This document shows positions 5,944 through 15,034 of a stretch of DNA of 15,394 nt, piece after piece (within the stretch, counting starts at the first letter, position 1; each line of letters starts with the position of its first letter). Location of the stretch: contig JAJYEK010000080.1 in NCBI GenBank assembly GCA_021785795.1, positions 1 through 15,394 on the forward strand, written 5' to 3'. Position numbers and translations under genes: made by a program. Source of the stretch: Pseudomonadota bacterium (lineage in GTDB: Bacteria; Pseudomonadota; Gammaproteobacteria; Acidiferrobacterales; UBA6901). Below the pieces are notes generated by a model, which was not told the origin of the DNA, ran no database searches, and saw only the letters and a list, made by a program, of their open reading frames with translations.

Positions 5944-6048
5944 CGAACCGGGCATCGCCAGACCGAGCCGATGCGTAATAACAGCAACCAGAACAGCGCC
6001 CTGTCTGCGGGTCCCGGCTGAGTCAATGTCCCCATAGCGGCATCGAAA

Positions 6049-8625
6049 ATGGAACAATTCGCCAAAGAGACGATTCCTGTCAATCTCGAGCAGGAGATGC
6101 GTCAGTCGTATCTCGATTACGCGATGAGCGTGATCGTCGGACGCGCCCTCCCGGATGTCCGCGACGGCCTCAAGCCGGTGCATCGCCGCATTCTGTATGC
6201 CCAGCACCAGGCCAACAACGTGTGGAATCGTCCGTACGTCAAGTGCGCGCGCATCGTCGGCGACGTGCTCGGAAAGTTCCATCCGCACGGGGACACCGCC
6301 ACCTACGATGCGCTGGTGCGCATGGCGCAGGACTTTTCGATGCGCTACCTGCTCACCGACGGCCAGGGCAACTTCGGATCGATCGACGGCGACCCACCGG
6401 CCGCCTACCGCTACACCGAATGCCGCATGGCCCGGCTTGCCTCCGAAATGCTGGCGGACATCGAGATGGAGACCGTCGACTTCGTGCCGAACTACGACGG
6501 CAAGGAGTTCGAGCCGGTCGTGCTTCCCACGCGGCTGCCCAACCTGCTCGTGAACGGCTCCTCCGGCATCGCCGTCGGCATGGCGACCAACATACCCCCG
6601 CACAATCTCGGCGAGATCGTCGATGCCTGCATCGCGCTGATTGATGACGAGACCATCAGTCTGGACGGGCTGATGAAGCACGTGCCGGGGCCGGACTTCC
6701 CGACGGCCGCCATCATCAACGGCAGCGCTGGCATACGCGAGGCCTACCGTACCGGACGCGGCAAGATCTACGTGCGCGCGCGGGTATCGATCGAGAGTGA
6801 CGAAAGGCGCGGCCGCCAGACGATCATCGTGACCGAGCTTCCGTACCAGGTGAACAAGGCGCGGCTCCTGGAGAAGATCGCCGAGCTCGTCAAGGAGGGC
6901 AAGATCGAGGGGATCTCGGAGTTGCGCGACGAGTCGGACAAGTCCGGAATGCGGATGGTGATCGAACTCAAGCGCGGGGAAGTGGCCGACGTCGTGCTCA
7001 ACAATCTCTACCAGCACACGGCCCTGCAAAGCGTGTTCGGCATCAATATGGTTGCGCTCGACGGCGGTCAGCCGCGGCTGCTCAACCTGAAGGAGATCAT
7101 CGAGGCGTTCGTGCGCCACCGCCGCGAGGTGGTCACGCGCCGCACCCTCTTCGATCTGCGCAAATCACGCGAGCGTGCCCACGTCCTCGAGGGCCTGGCG
7201 GTCGCGCTGGAGAACATCGATGCCGTCATCGCCCTCATCCGGGCCGCCGGCGACCCGGCTGCAGCCAAGGCGGGGCTGATGCAGCGGACATGGCCCGCGA
7301 ATATCGTGGCCGGCATGCTCGCGCGCGCGGATGCAAGCATGTCCCGGCCGGCGGGGCTGGATGCGGCCTTCGGGCTCAGCGGGGAACACTACCGCCTGAC
7401 CGATGTCCAGGCGCAGGCGATCCTGGATCTGCGCTTGCACCGGCTGACCGGACTCGAGCGGGAGAAAATCCGCGGCGAGTACGAGGAGATTCTGGACAAG
7501 ATCCGGGATCTGCTGGATATCCTGCAGAGTCATGAACGGCTGATGGGCGTCATCCGCGGCGAGCTGACGGCGCTGCGCGCCGAGTACGCAGACAAGCGGC
7601 GCACCGAGATCCAGCAGAGCCAGGTGGATCTCAGCCTCGAGGACCTGATCGCCGAGGAGGACGTCGTGGTCACGCTGTCGCATGCGGGCTACGTGAAGGC
7701 GCAGCCGCTGGACGATTACCGCGCGCAGCGGCGCGGCGGACGCGGAAAATCGGCAACGACAATGAAGGAGGAGGATTTCGTCGACAAGCTCTTCATCGCC
7801 AACACCCACGATACGATCCTGTGCTTTTCCAACCGCGGCAAGGTCTACTGGCTCAAGGTGTACGAGATTCCGCAGGCGGGGCGCGGGGCGCGGGGCAAGC
7901 CCATCGTGAACCTGCTGCCGCTGGAGGAGGGTGAACGCATCAACGCGATCCTTCCGGTGCGGGCGTTCGAGGACGGCAAGACCGTCTTCATGGCCACGTC
8001 CGACGGGACCGTGAAGAAAACGGCGCTCAGCGAATTCTCCAGGCCGCGCGCGAGCGGGATCATTGCGGTCGAGCTCGTCGACGGCAACTGCCTGATCGGA
8101 GTCGGTCTGACGGACGGAAGCTGCGACATCCTGCTGTTCAGCACCGCCGGCAAGGTCATACGCTTCGGCGAAGCGGATGTGCGGACCATGGGCCGCGCGG
8201 CGCGTGGCGTTCGTGGCATCGCGCTGCCGGAAGGCCAGAAAGTGGTATCGCTCATTATCGCGGGCGCCGCGGAAGCAGAGGCCGCGGTCCTCACGGCGAC
8301 CGTTCGCGGCTACGGAAAGCGTACCCCGCTGTCCGAATACCCGAAGCACGGCCGCGGCGGCCAGGGCGTGATTTCCATCCAGGTGAACGAGCGCAACGGT
8401 CCGGTGGTGGGTGCGACCCTGGTGCGTGCCGACGAGGAGGTGATGCTCATCACCGATGCCGGCACGCTTATCCGCACGCGTGCCAGCGAGATTTCCGTGG
8501 TCGGACGCAATACCCTCGGCGTGCGCCTTATCGAGCTGGGCGAGGGCGAGAAGCTGGCCGGCGTCGAGAAGGTGGCCGAATCCGAGGGCGAGGAAGGCGC
8601 GAAAGATCTGCAGCAGAACTCCTAG
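6049..8625 (+). CDS. gyrA: DNA gyrase subunit A
   Basis: This 858-residue protein is the breakage-reunion subunit of the A2B2 gyrase, which introduces negative supercoils into DNA. The catalytic tyrosine is Tyr122 in YRYTE, and the numbering coincides with E. coli through this region. The quinolone-resistance positions read Thr83 and Asp87 in [10 protein letters not shown]; Thr83 is the normal residue in several groups such as Pseudomonas, and Asp87 is wild type, so no resistance change is evident. The GyrA box QRRGGRG at 560-566 shows this is GyrA and not the decatenase subunit ParC. The C-terminal beta-pinwheel follows and ends in a short acidic tail ([10 protein letters not shown]). The ATG at 6049 gives the standard N-terminus, with no strong Shine-Dalgarno before it. 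serC starts 13 bases after the stop. Confidence 0.98.
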   Translation: MEQFAKETIPVNLEQEMRQSYLDYAMSVIVGRALPDVRDGLKPVHRRILYAQHQANNVWNRPYVKCARIVGDVLGKFHPHGDTATYDALVRMAQDFSMRYLLTDGQGNFGSIDGDPPAAYRYTECRMARLASEMLADIEMETVDFVPNYDGKEFEPVVLPTRLPNLLVNGSSGIAVGMATNIPPHNLGEIVDACIALIDDETISLDGLMKHVPGPDFPTAAIINGSAGIREAYRTGRGKIYVRARVSIESDERRGRQTIIVTELPYQVNKARLLEKIAELVKEGKIEGISELRDESDKSGMRMVIELKRGEVADVVLNNLYQHTALQSVFGINMVALDGGQPRLLNLKEIIEAFVRHRREVVTRRTLFDLRKSRERAHVLEGLAVALENIDAVIALIRAAGDPAAAKAGLMQRTWPANIVAGMLARADASMSRPAGLDAAFGLSGEHYRLTDVQAQAILDLRLHRLTGLEREKIRGEYEEILDKIRDLLDILQSHERLMGVIRGELTALRAEYADKRRTEIQQSQVDLSLEDLIAEEDVVVTLSHAGYVKAQPLDDYRAQRRGGRGKSATTMKEEDFVDKLFIANTHDTILCFSNRGKVYWLKVYEIPQAGRGARGKPIVNLLPLEEGERINAILPVRAFEDGKTVFMATSDGTVKKTALSEFSRPRASGIIAVELVDGNCLIGVGLTDGSCDILLFSTAGKVIRFGEADVRTMGRAARGVRGIALPEGQKVVSLIIAGAAEAEAAVLTATVRGYGKRTPLSEYPKHGRGGQGVISIQVNERNGPVVGATLVRADEEVMLITDAGTLIRTRASEISVVGRNTLGVRLIELGEGEKLAGVEKVAESEGEEGAKDLQQNS

Positions 8626-8638
8626 AGGCGAGATCCAG

Positions 8639-9724
8639 ATGACGAGAGTGTTCAATTTCGGTGCGGGGCCGGCGACATTGCCGCTGGCGGTGCTTGAACG
8701 TGCGCGCGACGAGCTCGTGGATTGGCACGGATCGGGCATGTCGGTGATGGAGATGAGCCATCGCGGCAAGGAATTCATCGGGATCGCGGAGAAGGCCGAA
8801 AGCGACCTGCGCGACCTGCTGGGCATTCCGGCGGAATACAAGGTGCTGTTCCTGCAGGGCGGCGCCACCGCGCAGTTCGCCATGGTTCCGATCAATCTGC
8901 TGCGCGGCCGCGGCACAGCCGACTACATCAACACCGGCGAATGGTCGAAGAAGGCGATCAAGGAGGCAGGCAAGTTCTGCCGGGTGAACGTGGCGGCAAG
9001 TTCCGAAGCGTCGAAGTTCACCACGGTCCCGGCGCAGAGCGCGTGGCAGCTCAACCCGGATGCCGCCTATGTCCATTACACGCCCAACGAGACCATCGGC
9101 GGCGTCGAATTCCACGACATTCCGGACGTCGGACAGGCGGTCCTGGTGGCCGACATGTCCTCCACCATTCTGTCCCGGCCGATCGATGTGCGCCGGTTCG
9201 GGCTCATCTACGCCGGGGCCCAGAAGAACATCGGACCAGCCGGTCTCACGATCGTGATCGTGCGCGAGGATCTGATTGGCCAGGTGCTGCTGGGCGCCCC
9301 GACGATGTTCGACTACAAGATCCAGGCCGACAACGGCTCGATGTACAACACGCCCCCGGTCTACGCCTGGTATATCGCCGGACTGGTGTTCGAATGGCTG
9401 AAGGAGCTCGGAGGGCTGCATGCCATGGCCGAGATCAACGAGCGCAAGGCCCAGAAGCTCTATACCTATATCGACAGCAGCGACGGCTTCTACCGCAACC
9501 CGGTCGACCGCAAGTACCGCTCGTGGATGAATGTGCCCTTCACGCTGCTCGACCCGGCGCTCGACGACGCGTTTCTCAAGGGCGCGAAAGCCGCCGGTCT
9601 GCTGCAGCTCAAGGGGCACCGCTCGGTCGGGGGAATGCGTGCAAGCATCTACAATGCCATGGCGGAAGAGGGCATCGACGCGCTCGTTCACTATATGCAG
9701 GAGTTCCGTAATAAACAAGGTTAA
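8639..9724 (+). CDS. serC: Phosphoserine aminotransferase
   Basis: The 361-residue PLP enzyme converts 3-phosphohydroxypyruvate and glutamate to phosphoserine, the second step of serine synthesis, and in many proteobacteria also acts in the DXP-dependent vitamin B6 pathway. Family motifs appear in order: FNFGAGPATLP at the N-terminus, MSVMEMSHRGKEF (34-46), LFLQGGATAQFAMVP (70-84), YINTGEWSKKA (96-106), YTPNETIGGVEF (147-158) and AGAQKNIGPAG (192-202), where Lys196 holds PLP. A good ribosome-binding site (GAGGCGAG) lies in the 13-base gap after gyrA. The next gene, serA, supplies its substrate. Gene order gyrA-serC is conserved in gammaproteobacteria, and co-transcription from the gyrA promoter is likely. 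Confidence 0.97.
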   Translation: MTRVFNFGAGPATLPLAVLERARDELVDWHGSGMSVMEMSHRGKEFIGIAEKAESDLRDLLGIPAEYKVLFLQGGATAQFAMVPINLLRGRGTADYINTGEWSKKAIKEAGKFCRVNVAASSEASKFTTVPAQSAWQLNPDAAYVHYTPNETIGGVEFHDIPDVGQAVLVADMSSTILSRPIDVRRFGLIYAGAQKNIGPAGLTIVIVREDLIGQVLLGAPTMFDYKIQADNGSMYNTPPVYAWYIAGLVFEWLKELGGLHAMAEINERKAQKLYTYIDSSDGFYRNPVDRKYRSWMNVPFTLLDPALDDAFLKGAKAAGLLQLKGHRSVGGMRASIYNAMAEEGIDALVHYMQEFRNKQG

Positions 9725-9729
9725 CAGAA

Positions 9730-10893
9730 ATGTTCAAGATTCTGATTTTGAATAATATTTCTGCCCACGGGCTGGAACGGCTTCCGCCCGGACGCTATCA
9801 GGTCGGCGACGACATCACGGAACCTGATGCGATCCTGCTGCGTTCCCACAAGCTGCACGGCATGACCGTTCCGCCCAGCCTGAAAGCGGTGGGGCGGGCC
9901 GGTACCGGGGTGAACAACATCCCGGTCGACACGCTGACCCGCATGGGGATTCCGGTGTTCAACGCGCCCGGGGCGAACGCCAACGCCGTCAAGGAGCTCG
10001 TGGTGGCGGGCCTCATTCTCGCCTATCGCCACGTGTGCGAGGCCTGGGACTTCGCGCGCGCCCTGCAGGGTACGGATGCCGAGATTGGCAAGGCGGTCGA
10101 GGCCGGAAAGAAGAAATTCGCCGGGTTCGAGCTGCCCGGACGGACATTCGGAGTCGTCGGCCTGGGCGCGATCGGACGCTCCGTCGCAAACGCTGGCGTG
10201 GCGCTCGGCATGAAGGTCGTCGGCTATGATCCGGGCCTCACGGTTGAAGGGGCTTGGCAATTGTCGGCCGAGGTGAAGAAGGCCGCGAGCGTCGAGGAGT
10301 TGCTGCGCGTTGCCGACTTTGTCAGTTTTCATGTGCCGCTCATCGACGCCACCCGGCACATGATCAACACGGCACGTCTCAAGATCATGAAGGACGGAGT
10401 CGTGATCCTCAATTTCGCGCGCGATGGCATCATTGACGACGCGGCGGTGAGCGCGGCCATCAAGGCCGGCAAGGTCTACGGGTATGTCTGCGACTTTCCA
10501 TCGAACCTGCTGAAGAACCACGAGCGGGTGATCACGCTGCCGCATCTCGGTGCTTCGACCAACGAAGCCGAGGATAACTGCGCCGTGATGGTTGCCGATG
10601 AAGTGCGTGATTTCCTGGAAAACGGCAATATCCTCAACTCCGTGAACTTTCCGAACGTGGTCGTTCCGCGCGAGTCGGAGCACCGGCTGGTCGTGGCCAA
10701 TGCCAATGTGCCGAACATGCTGGGACAGATCTCGACGGTCATGGCCGAAGCCCACCTTAACATACACGACATGGTAAATCGCTCGCGTGGCGACCTGGCC
10801 TATACCGTGGTGGATACCGACAGTCCGGTGCCGGAATTGGTGCGCGGCCAGGTTGCCGCAATCCAGGGCGTGATGATGGCGCGCATCATCTGA
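9730..10893 (+). CDS. serA: D-3-phosphoglycerate dehydrogenase (short form with ACT domain)
   Basis: This 387-residue NAD-dependent dehydrogenase should oxidise 3-phosphoglycerate to 3-phosphohydroxypyruvate, the first step of serine synthesis. The nucleotide-binding motif is GLGAIGRSVA (144-153). The substrate signatures include RAGTGVNNIP (56-65), NAPGANANAVKEL (78-90), the catalytic Arg231 in NFARDGIID and the catalytic His272 in LPHLGAST. The C-terminal 70 or so residues (VPNMLGQISTVMAEAHLNIH) form an ACT domain, which in SerA binds serine for feedback control. The usual catalytic glutamate after the DVF/DFP segment is not obvious: DFPSNLLK has Asn259 where Glu is expected. The ACT end and its place beside serC argue for SerA and against PdxB. 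The start is five bases after the serC stop, with AAGG at the end of serC as ribosome-binding site. Confidence 0.92.
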   Translation: MFKILILNNISAHGLERLPPGRYQVGDDITEPDAILLRSHKLHGMTVPPSLKAVGRAGTGVNNIPVDTLTRMGIPVFNAPGANANAVKELVVAGLILAYRHVCEAWDFARALQGTDAEIGKAVEAGKKKFAGFELPGRTFGVVGLGAIGRSVANAGVALGMKVVGYDPGLTVEGAWQLSAEVKKAASVEELLRVADFVSFHVPLIDATRHMINTARLKIMKDGVVILNFARDGIIDDAAVSAAIKAGKVYGYVCDFPSNLLKNHERVITLPHLGASTNEAEDNCAVMVADEVRDFLENGNILNSVNFPNVVVPRESEHRLVVANANVPNMLGQISTVMAEAHLNIHDMVNRSRGDLAYTVVDTDSPVPELVRGQVAAIQGVMMARII

Positions 10894-10909
10894 ACATCGC
10901 GGGACTGCC

Positions 10910-11995
10910 ATGAGCGACGATCAACTGCGTTTGCAGGAGCTGCGCAAGCGGATAGACAGCCTGGACGAGCGCATCCAGGAACTGATCACGGAGCGCGCCC
11001 GCTGCGCCCAGGAAATCGCCACGATCAAGCAGGAGACCGGATCGCAGAATTTCTACCGGCCGGAGCGGGAAGCCTATGTGCTGCACCAGGCGATCGGGCG
11101 CAACCGCGGGCCTCTCGCCAACGAGGAGATGGCGCGCCTGTTCCGGGAGATCATGTCGGCATGTCTCGCGCTCGAATCGCCCTTGAAGATTGTCTTCCTC
11201 GGTCCGGAGGGAACCTTTACCCAGGCTGCGGTGCTCAAGCATTTCGGGCATTCGGTGCGCGCCCTGCCGCTCAGCGCCATCGACGAGATCTTTCGCGAGG
11301 TCGAATCGGGTTCGGCGGACTTCGGGGTGGTTCCGATCGAGAACTCTACCGAGGGCGTGGTCAACCATACCCTCGACATGTTCATGGGCTCGAGCCTCAA
11401 GATCTGCGGGGAAGTGGAGCTGCGCATCCACCACCACCTGCTCGGACTCGGGGAGGGCCTCGGCGGAAGAAAGCGGGTCGTGTCCCATCAGCAGTCGCTG
11501 GCGCAATGCCGGGAATGGCTGGACGCGAACCTGCCGGGCGTGGAGCGGGTGAGCGTTGCGAGCAACGCCGAGGCGGCGCGTCTGGCGGCTGCGGACCCGA
11601 CCCTGGCCGCGATCGCCGGCGGATCGGCCTCGGATATATACGGCCTGCAGAAGCTGGCGTCGAATATCGAGGACGAGCCTGACAACACCACGCGCTTTCT
11701 CGTCATCGGCAAGATCGAAACGCAGCCGAGCGGCGACGACAAGACCAGCCTGATGCTGTCGGGGCAGAACCGCTCGGGTGCGCTCGCCAGCCTGCTCGCT
11801 CCGCTGGCGCATCACGGCATCAACATGACGCGCATCGAATCGCGTCCCGCGCGCACCGGTCTGTGGGAATATGTGTTCTTTATCGACATCGTGGGTCATG
11901 TGCGCGACGAGCAGGTGCGGGCCGCGATCGGCGAGCTCGAGCGCGAAGCGGCATTCGTCAAGTTCCTGGGTTCCTACCCGAGGGCGGTGCTATGA
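10910..11995 (+). CDS. pheA: Bifunctional chorismate mutase / prephenate dehydratase (P-protein)
   Basis: The 361-residue cytosolic enzyme converts chorismate to prephenate and then to phenylpyruvate for phenylalanine synthesis. Residues 5-90 are an AroQ-type chorismate mutase helix bundle (LRKRIDSLDERIQELITERA). Residues about 93-270 are the prephenate dehydratase, with FLGPEGTFTQAA (96-107), PIENSTEGVVNHT (142-154) and the catalytic NTTRF (259-263). Residues about 278-358 are an ACT domain with GALA (290-293) and ESRP (310-313), the phenylalanine-binding motifs used for feedback inhibition. GGGA lies five bases before the ATG and the gene follows serA by 16 bases. Its stop overlaps the hisC start. 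The full domain set and length match gammaproteobacterial PheA, and nothing is missing. Confidence 0.97.
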   Translation: MSDDQLRLQELRKRIDSLDERIQELITERARCAQEIATIKQETGSQNFYRPEREAYVLHQAIGRNRGPLANEEMARLFREIMSACLALESPLKIVFLGPEGTFTQAAVLKHFGHSVRALPLSAIDEIFREVESGSADFGVVPIENSTEGVVNHTLDMFMGSSLKICGEVELRIHHHLLGLGEGLGGRKRVVSHQQSLAQCREWLDANLPGVERVSVASNAEAARLAAADPTLAAIAGGSASDIYGLQKLASNIEDEPDNTTRFLVIGKIETQPSGDDKTSLMLSGQNRSGALASLLAPLAHHGINMTRIESRPARTGLWEYVFFIDIVGHVRDEQVRAAIGELEREAAFVKFLGSYPRAVL

Positions 11996-13110
11996 GCGAG
12001 GCGCATCGGGCGCTCGACCTGGCGGTACCCGGCGTCCGCGGACTCGAGCCGTACCAGCCGGGCAAGCCGGTCGAGGAACTCGAGCGGGAATACGGCGTGC
12101 GGGATGCCGTCAAGCTTGCGTCGAACGAGAATCCCCTGGGGCCCAGCCCGCGCGCGCTGGCGGCGCTCGAACGGGCGGCACCGTCCATCGCGCGCTATCC
12201 GGACGGCGGAGGGTTTGCGCTCAAACAGGCGATCGCCCGGCACCACGCAGTGGCTCCGGATTGTGTCACGCTCGGCAACGGTTCCAATGACATCCTGGAG
12301 CTGGCGGCGCGCTGTTTTGTTGCCGCCGGAGACGAGGTGGTGTTCTCGCAGCACGCCTTTGCGGTCTATCCCATCGTGACCCAGGCTGTCGGGGGGCGCG
12401 CGGCGGTCGTGCCGGCGCGCGACTGGGGGCATGATCTGGATGCTATGCTGCGCGCCGTGAACGAGCGCACCAAGCTCGTTTTCATCGCCAACCCGAACAA
12501 CCCGACCGGCACCTGGCTCGGACGGACGGCGCTTGCCCGTTTTCTTGCGGCAGTTCCGAAGCGCGTGATCGTGGTGCTGGATGAGGCCTATTTCGAATAC
12601 GTCGAGGAGCCGGATTATCCGAACGGCATGGAATGGATCGGCAGATTCCCGAATCTCGTGGTCGCGCGCACGTTTTCGAAGGCCTACGGCCTCGCCGGTC
12701 TACGCGTCGGTTTCGGGGTGTCGGACGCGGCGCTGGCCGATCTCCTGAACCGCGTACGCCAGCCGTTCAATGTGAGCAGTCTGGCCCAGGCCGCGGCCGC
12801 GGCCGCGCTCGAGGACAGCGAGCATCTGGAGCGCTCGCGCCAGGTGAACCGCGAAGGCATGCGCCAGCTCGCCGATGGTTTCCGCGCGCTCGGCCTTGGG
12901 CATATTCCATCGGTCGGCAACTTCGTCAGCGTGCAACTCCCGGTGGCAGGCCGCAAGGTGTACGAAGGCCTGTTGCGCGAGGGCGTGATCGTACGGCCGG
13001 TGGCCAACTACGGCATGCCGAACCATCTGCGGATTACGGTCGGGTTGCCGCACGAGAACAGTCGCTTTCTGCAGGCGCTAGGAAAGGTGCTGGCCGCCGC
13101 ACCGCTGTGA
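11992..13110 (+). CDS. hisC: Histidinol-phosphate / aromatic aminotransferase (HisC2 type)
   Basis: This 372-residue fold-type I PLP aminotransferase makes histidinol phosphate from imidazole acetol-phosphate. Placed directly after pheA it may also aminate phenylpyruvate or prephenate. Motifs seen are KLASNENPLGPSP (41-53), LGNGSND (94-100), ANPNNPTGT (166-174, Asn170 binding PLP), LDEAYFEY (196-203), FSKAYGLAGLRVG (228-240, Lys230 holding PLP) and the C-terminal HLRITVG substrate-arginine motif. I chose the ATG at 11992, which overlaps the pheA stop as ATGA, because the upstream in-frame extension to 11863 lies entirely within pheA and lacks family similarity. The overlap implies translational coupling. 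GAGGGCGG inside the end of pheA can serve as the ribosome-binding site. In Pseudomonas the next genes are a tyrA-aroA product, cmk and rpsA; they do not follow here. Confidence 0.95.
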   Translation: MSEAHRALDLAVPGVRGLEPYQPGKPVEELEREYGVRDAVKLASNENPLGPSPRALAALERAAPSIARYPDGGGFALKQAIARHHAVAPDCVTLGNGSNDILELAARCFVAAGDEVVFSQHAFAVYPIVTQAVGGRAAVVPARDWGHDLDAMLRAVNERTKLVFIANPNNPTGTWLGRTALARFLAAVPKRVIVVLDEAYFEYVEEPDYPNGMEWIGRFPNLVVARTFSKAYGLAGLRVGFGVSDAALADLLNRVRQPFNVSSLAQAAAAAALEDSEHLERSRQVNREGMRQLADGFRALGLGHIPSVGNFVSVQLPVAGRKVYEGLLREGVIVRPVANYGMPNHLRITVGLPHENSRFLQALGKVLAAAPL

Positions 13111-13294
13111 GGAGCCGGCCGGCGCCAGTCGGTTCCGGGCGGATAGCCGGTCTTTGAGTCTTTCCCGTGGCGGCGTGCTCCGCATGCGGCTGCGGACATT
13201 GCTGCCGGGCGCCGGGATATCGGCACGTTTTGCCGCCACCTTCGGCCAAGGGTCCGCTGACGGGAATCAGCCACCGCTTCGCCGAGCACGGATG

Positions 13295-13310
13295 TGCCCT
13301 CCTTAGGGCA
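13295..13310. terminator. Hairpin between convergent genes, possible two-way terminator
   Basis: TGCCCT (13295-13300) pairs exactly with AGGGCA (13305-13310) around the loop CCTT. It lies in the 244-bp space between hisC (plus strand) and the PAS-GGDEF gene (minus strand), where termination from both sides is expected. There is no T-run, so the call is weak. Nothing else convincing is seen in 13111-13354. Confidence 0.25.
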
Positions 13311-13354
13311 GTCAAAAGCCTGTCCGCGTCCTGTGCGTCGAGCCCGCTGCCGCG

Positions 13355-15034
13355 CTACCTGGCTTCATGCGCAGCGTGTATGCGGATGAGGCCCCCTCCG
13401 TCCTTTTTCGCAGCGTAACACGCCGAATCGGCAATACTGAGCATGTCCTCAACGGTGCTGCCGCCGCGAATCGGCACGACCCCGATACTTACGCCGAGCG
13501 AAAAGCAATGCGATCGCCAGCGAAATTGAAAATTTCCCACGGTGTCGCGAATTTTTTCGGCAACCGAAACGGCTTCCGCGATGGCGCAGCGCTCTATCAA
13601 TACCACGAACTCGTCGCCACCGAGCCGGGCAAGCGTATCGCCCGGACGCATCTGCCCTTCGAGCAAAACGGCAATTTGACGCAGAAGTTCATCGCCGGCT
13701 ACATGCCCGCAGGTGTCGTTGATTATCTTGAACTGGTCGAGATCGAGATAGCACAGCACGTTACCGTCGGCCAAATCGCAGGCGCCTGCCAGTATCCCTT
13801 GCAGGCGCCGCTCGAATTCGCGCCGGTTGATCAGATTGGTCAGCACGTCATGAGATGCCTGGTGCGTGAGCTGCTCCTGGAGGTTCCGCATTTCCGTGAC
13901 ATCACGGCATATGGCAAACATTTTAGGCTCATCCGAGTCCGGCTCCAGGCTGACGCGTTGATGAACCCAGAATGCCGAACCGTCCTTTCTGATTTTTCGG
14001 TATTCGATGCTGTTTTCCGCCGATGGTGAGCTGAACTGCCTCGCGATGTATTCGAACGCCGCGCGCCGGTCATCAGGGTGGATCACCTTTGCTGCGGACT
14101 CGCCGATCAGTTCGTGGACTTCGTAACCGAGCATTCTTGCGCCAGTCTGGTTGATTGAAAGAATCTCACCGGTCTGGCTTATCGTGGTGTAAATGTCGGG
14201 TGCATTGTCATATAACGCCTGGTAGCGTGCTTTGCTTTTCCGCAGCGCTTCCTCTGTTTTTAGGGTCTCGGTGATGTTTTTAAAAATGCCCCTTGTTGAA
14301 ATCGACACCCCATCCCTGATGATCGATCCGCAATCCCCGGCGAGGTGCACGGTGGCGCCGGATTTGGTCAGGAATTTGAAGTCGATACGTGTCAGCGTCT
14401 CACCGCCAAGCAAGCGCGCGAAACGGTCCATGCAACACAGCATGCTTTCGGGGTGCAAAACATCCGCCAGATTGAGCGACCGAACCTCCTGTTCCGTGTA
14501 CCCCATGGTTTCCCGCCATGATCTATTCGTGTAGAGGAACGAACCGTCAGGCGCGATACTCTGGATTAGATCGCTCGTATTATCAAAGATGTCGAGGTAA
14601 CGCTCCTCGCTTTCGACGTATTTTTTCTGGACCAGGCGCCGGGCTTGTTCCTGCTCTGCGTGCCTGAGAAAGGCATCGATCAGCGTGGGCAGGCGTTGCA
14701 GGTACAGGTCGCTACAGGTGATTAGCGGATAGATACCCGACTCCAGGCAACGAACGGCGATTTCTTCAGTGCCCGTTCCCCCGATCAGGATGACGGGAAT
14801 TGCGAGATCCCGGTCGCGAAGCAGCTTAGTAAGGTCCAGCGCGGAAAAGTCGTCGAGTGCCAGGTCGCTGAATACCAGATGCCAGTTCTGGGTTTCCAGT
14901 GCCCGGTACAGATCCTGCTTGGTATCGATCCGATGGACCCGAAAATCGGCGCCGTGGTTCTTGAGCGCAGCGTTGATGCTCGCGGCAGTCGGTGCGGAGC
15001 CTGCGAGCAAGAGACTAACGATATTGTCCGACAT
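13355..15034 (-). CDS. Degenerate receiver / PAS / PAS / GGDEF diguanylate cyclase
   Basis: This soluble protein of 559 residues should make cyclic-di-GMP from GTP. Residues 1-125 resemble a response-regulator receiver of the kind found in PAS-GGDEF proteins: LVFSDLAL keeps the phosphoacceptor Asp57, but the usual acidic pair near the start is absent (SLLLAGSAPT) and the conserved lysine appears replaced (LITCSDL, Cys107). PAS domains follow at about 143-255 (ending IFKNITE) and 268-382 (ending ICRDVTE). The GGDEF domain (about 393-552) has DLDQFKIINDTCGH, the inhibitory RPGD site at 463-466 and an intact GGDEF at 472-476. No EAL domain or membrane segment is present. I chose the ATG at 15034 (MSDNIVSL), with AAGGA upstream on the minus strand, over the start at 15085, which adds 17 residues unlike a receiver. 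The signal is unknown. Confidence 0.93.
   Translation of the reverse strand: MSDNIVSLLLAGSAPTAASINAALKNHGADFRVHRIDTKQDLYRALETQNWHLVFSDLALDDFSALDLTKLLRDRDLAIPVILIGGTGTEEIAVRCLESGIYPLITCSDLYLQRLPTLIDAFLRHAEQEQARRLVQKKYVESEERYLDIFDNTSDLIQSIAPDGSFLYTNRSWRETMGYTEQEVRSLNLADVLHPESMLCCMDRFARLLGGETLTRIDFKFLTKSGATVHLAGDCGSIIRDGVSISTRGIFKNITETLKTEEALRKSKARYQALYDNAPDIYTTISQTGEILSINQTGARMLGYEVHELIGESAAKVIHPDDRRAAFEYIARQFSSPSAENSIEYRKIRKDGSAFWVHQRVSLEPDSDEPKMFAICRDVTEMRNLQEQLTHQASHDVLTNLINRREFERRLQGILAGACDLADGNVLCYLDLDQFKIINDTCGHVAGDELLRQIAVLLEGQMRPGDTLARLGGDEFVVLIERCAIAEAVSVAEKIRDTVGNFQFRWRSHCFSLGVSIGVVPIRGGSTVEDMLSIADSACYAAKKDGGGLIRIHAAHEAR

Noticed and set aside
5762..6037. Small plus-strand frame of 91 codons before gyrA
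   Set aside because: No ribosome-binding site or family resemblance, and it overlaps the hairpins and likely gyrA promoter.
5278..7119. Long minus-strand open frame of 613 codons spanning the c-di-GMP gene end and gyrA
   Set aside because: It covers two real genes and their promoter region in antisense and has no family motifs.
7165..10911. Minus-strand open frames opposite gyrA, serC and serA
   Set aside because: They mirror the codon pattern of well-identified plus-strand genes and show no protein features.
13167..13418. Cysteine-rich plus-strand frame of 83 codons after hisC
   Set aside because: It runs into the antisense of the PAS-GGDEF gene, has no clear start signal, and the cysteines come from GC-rich codons with no repeating metal-site spacing.
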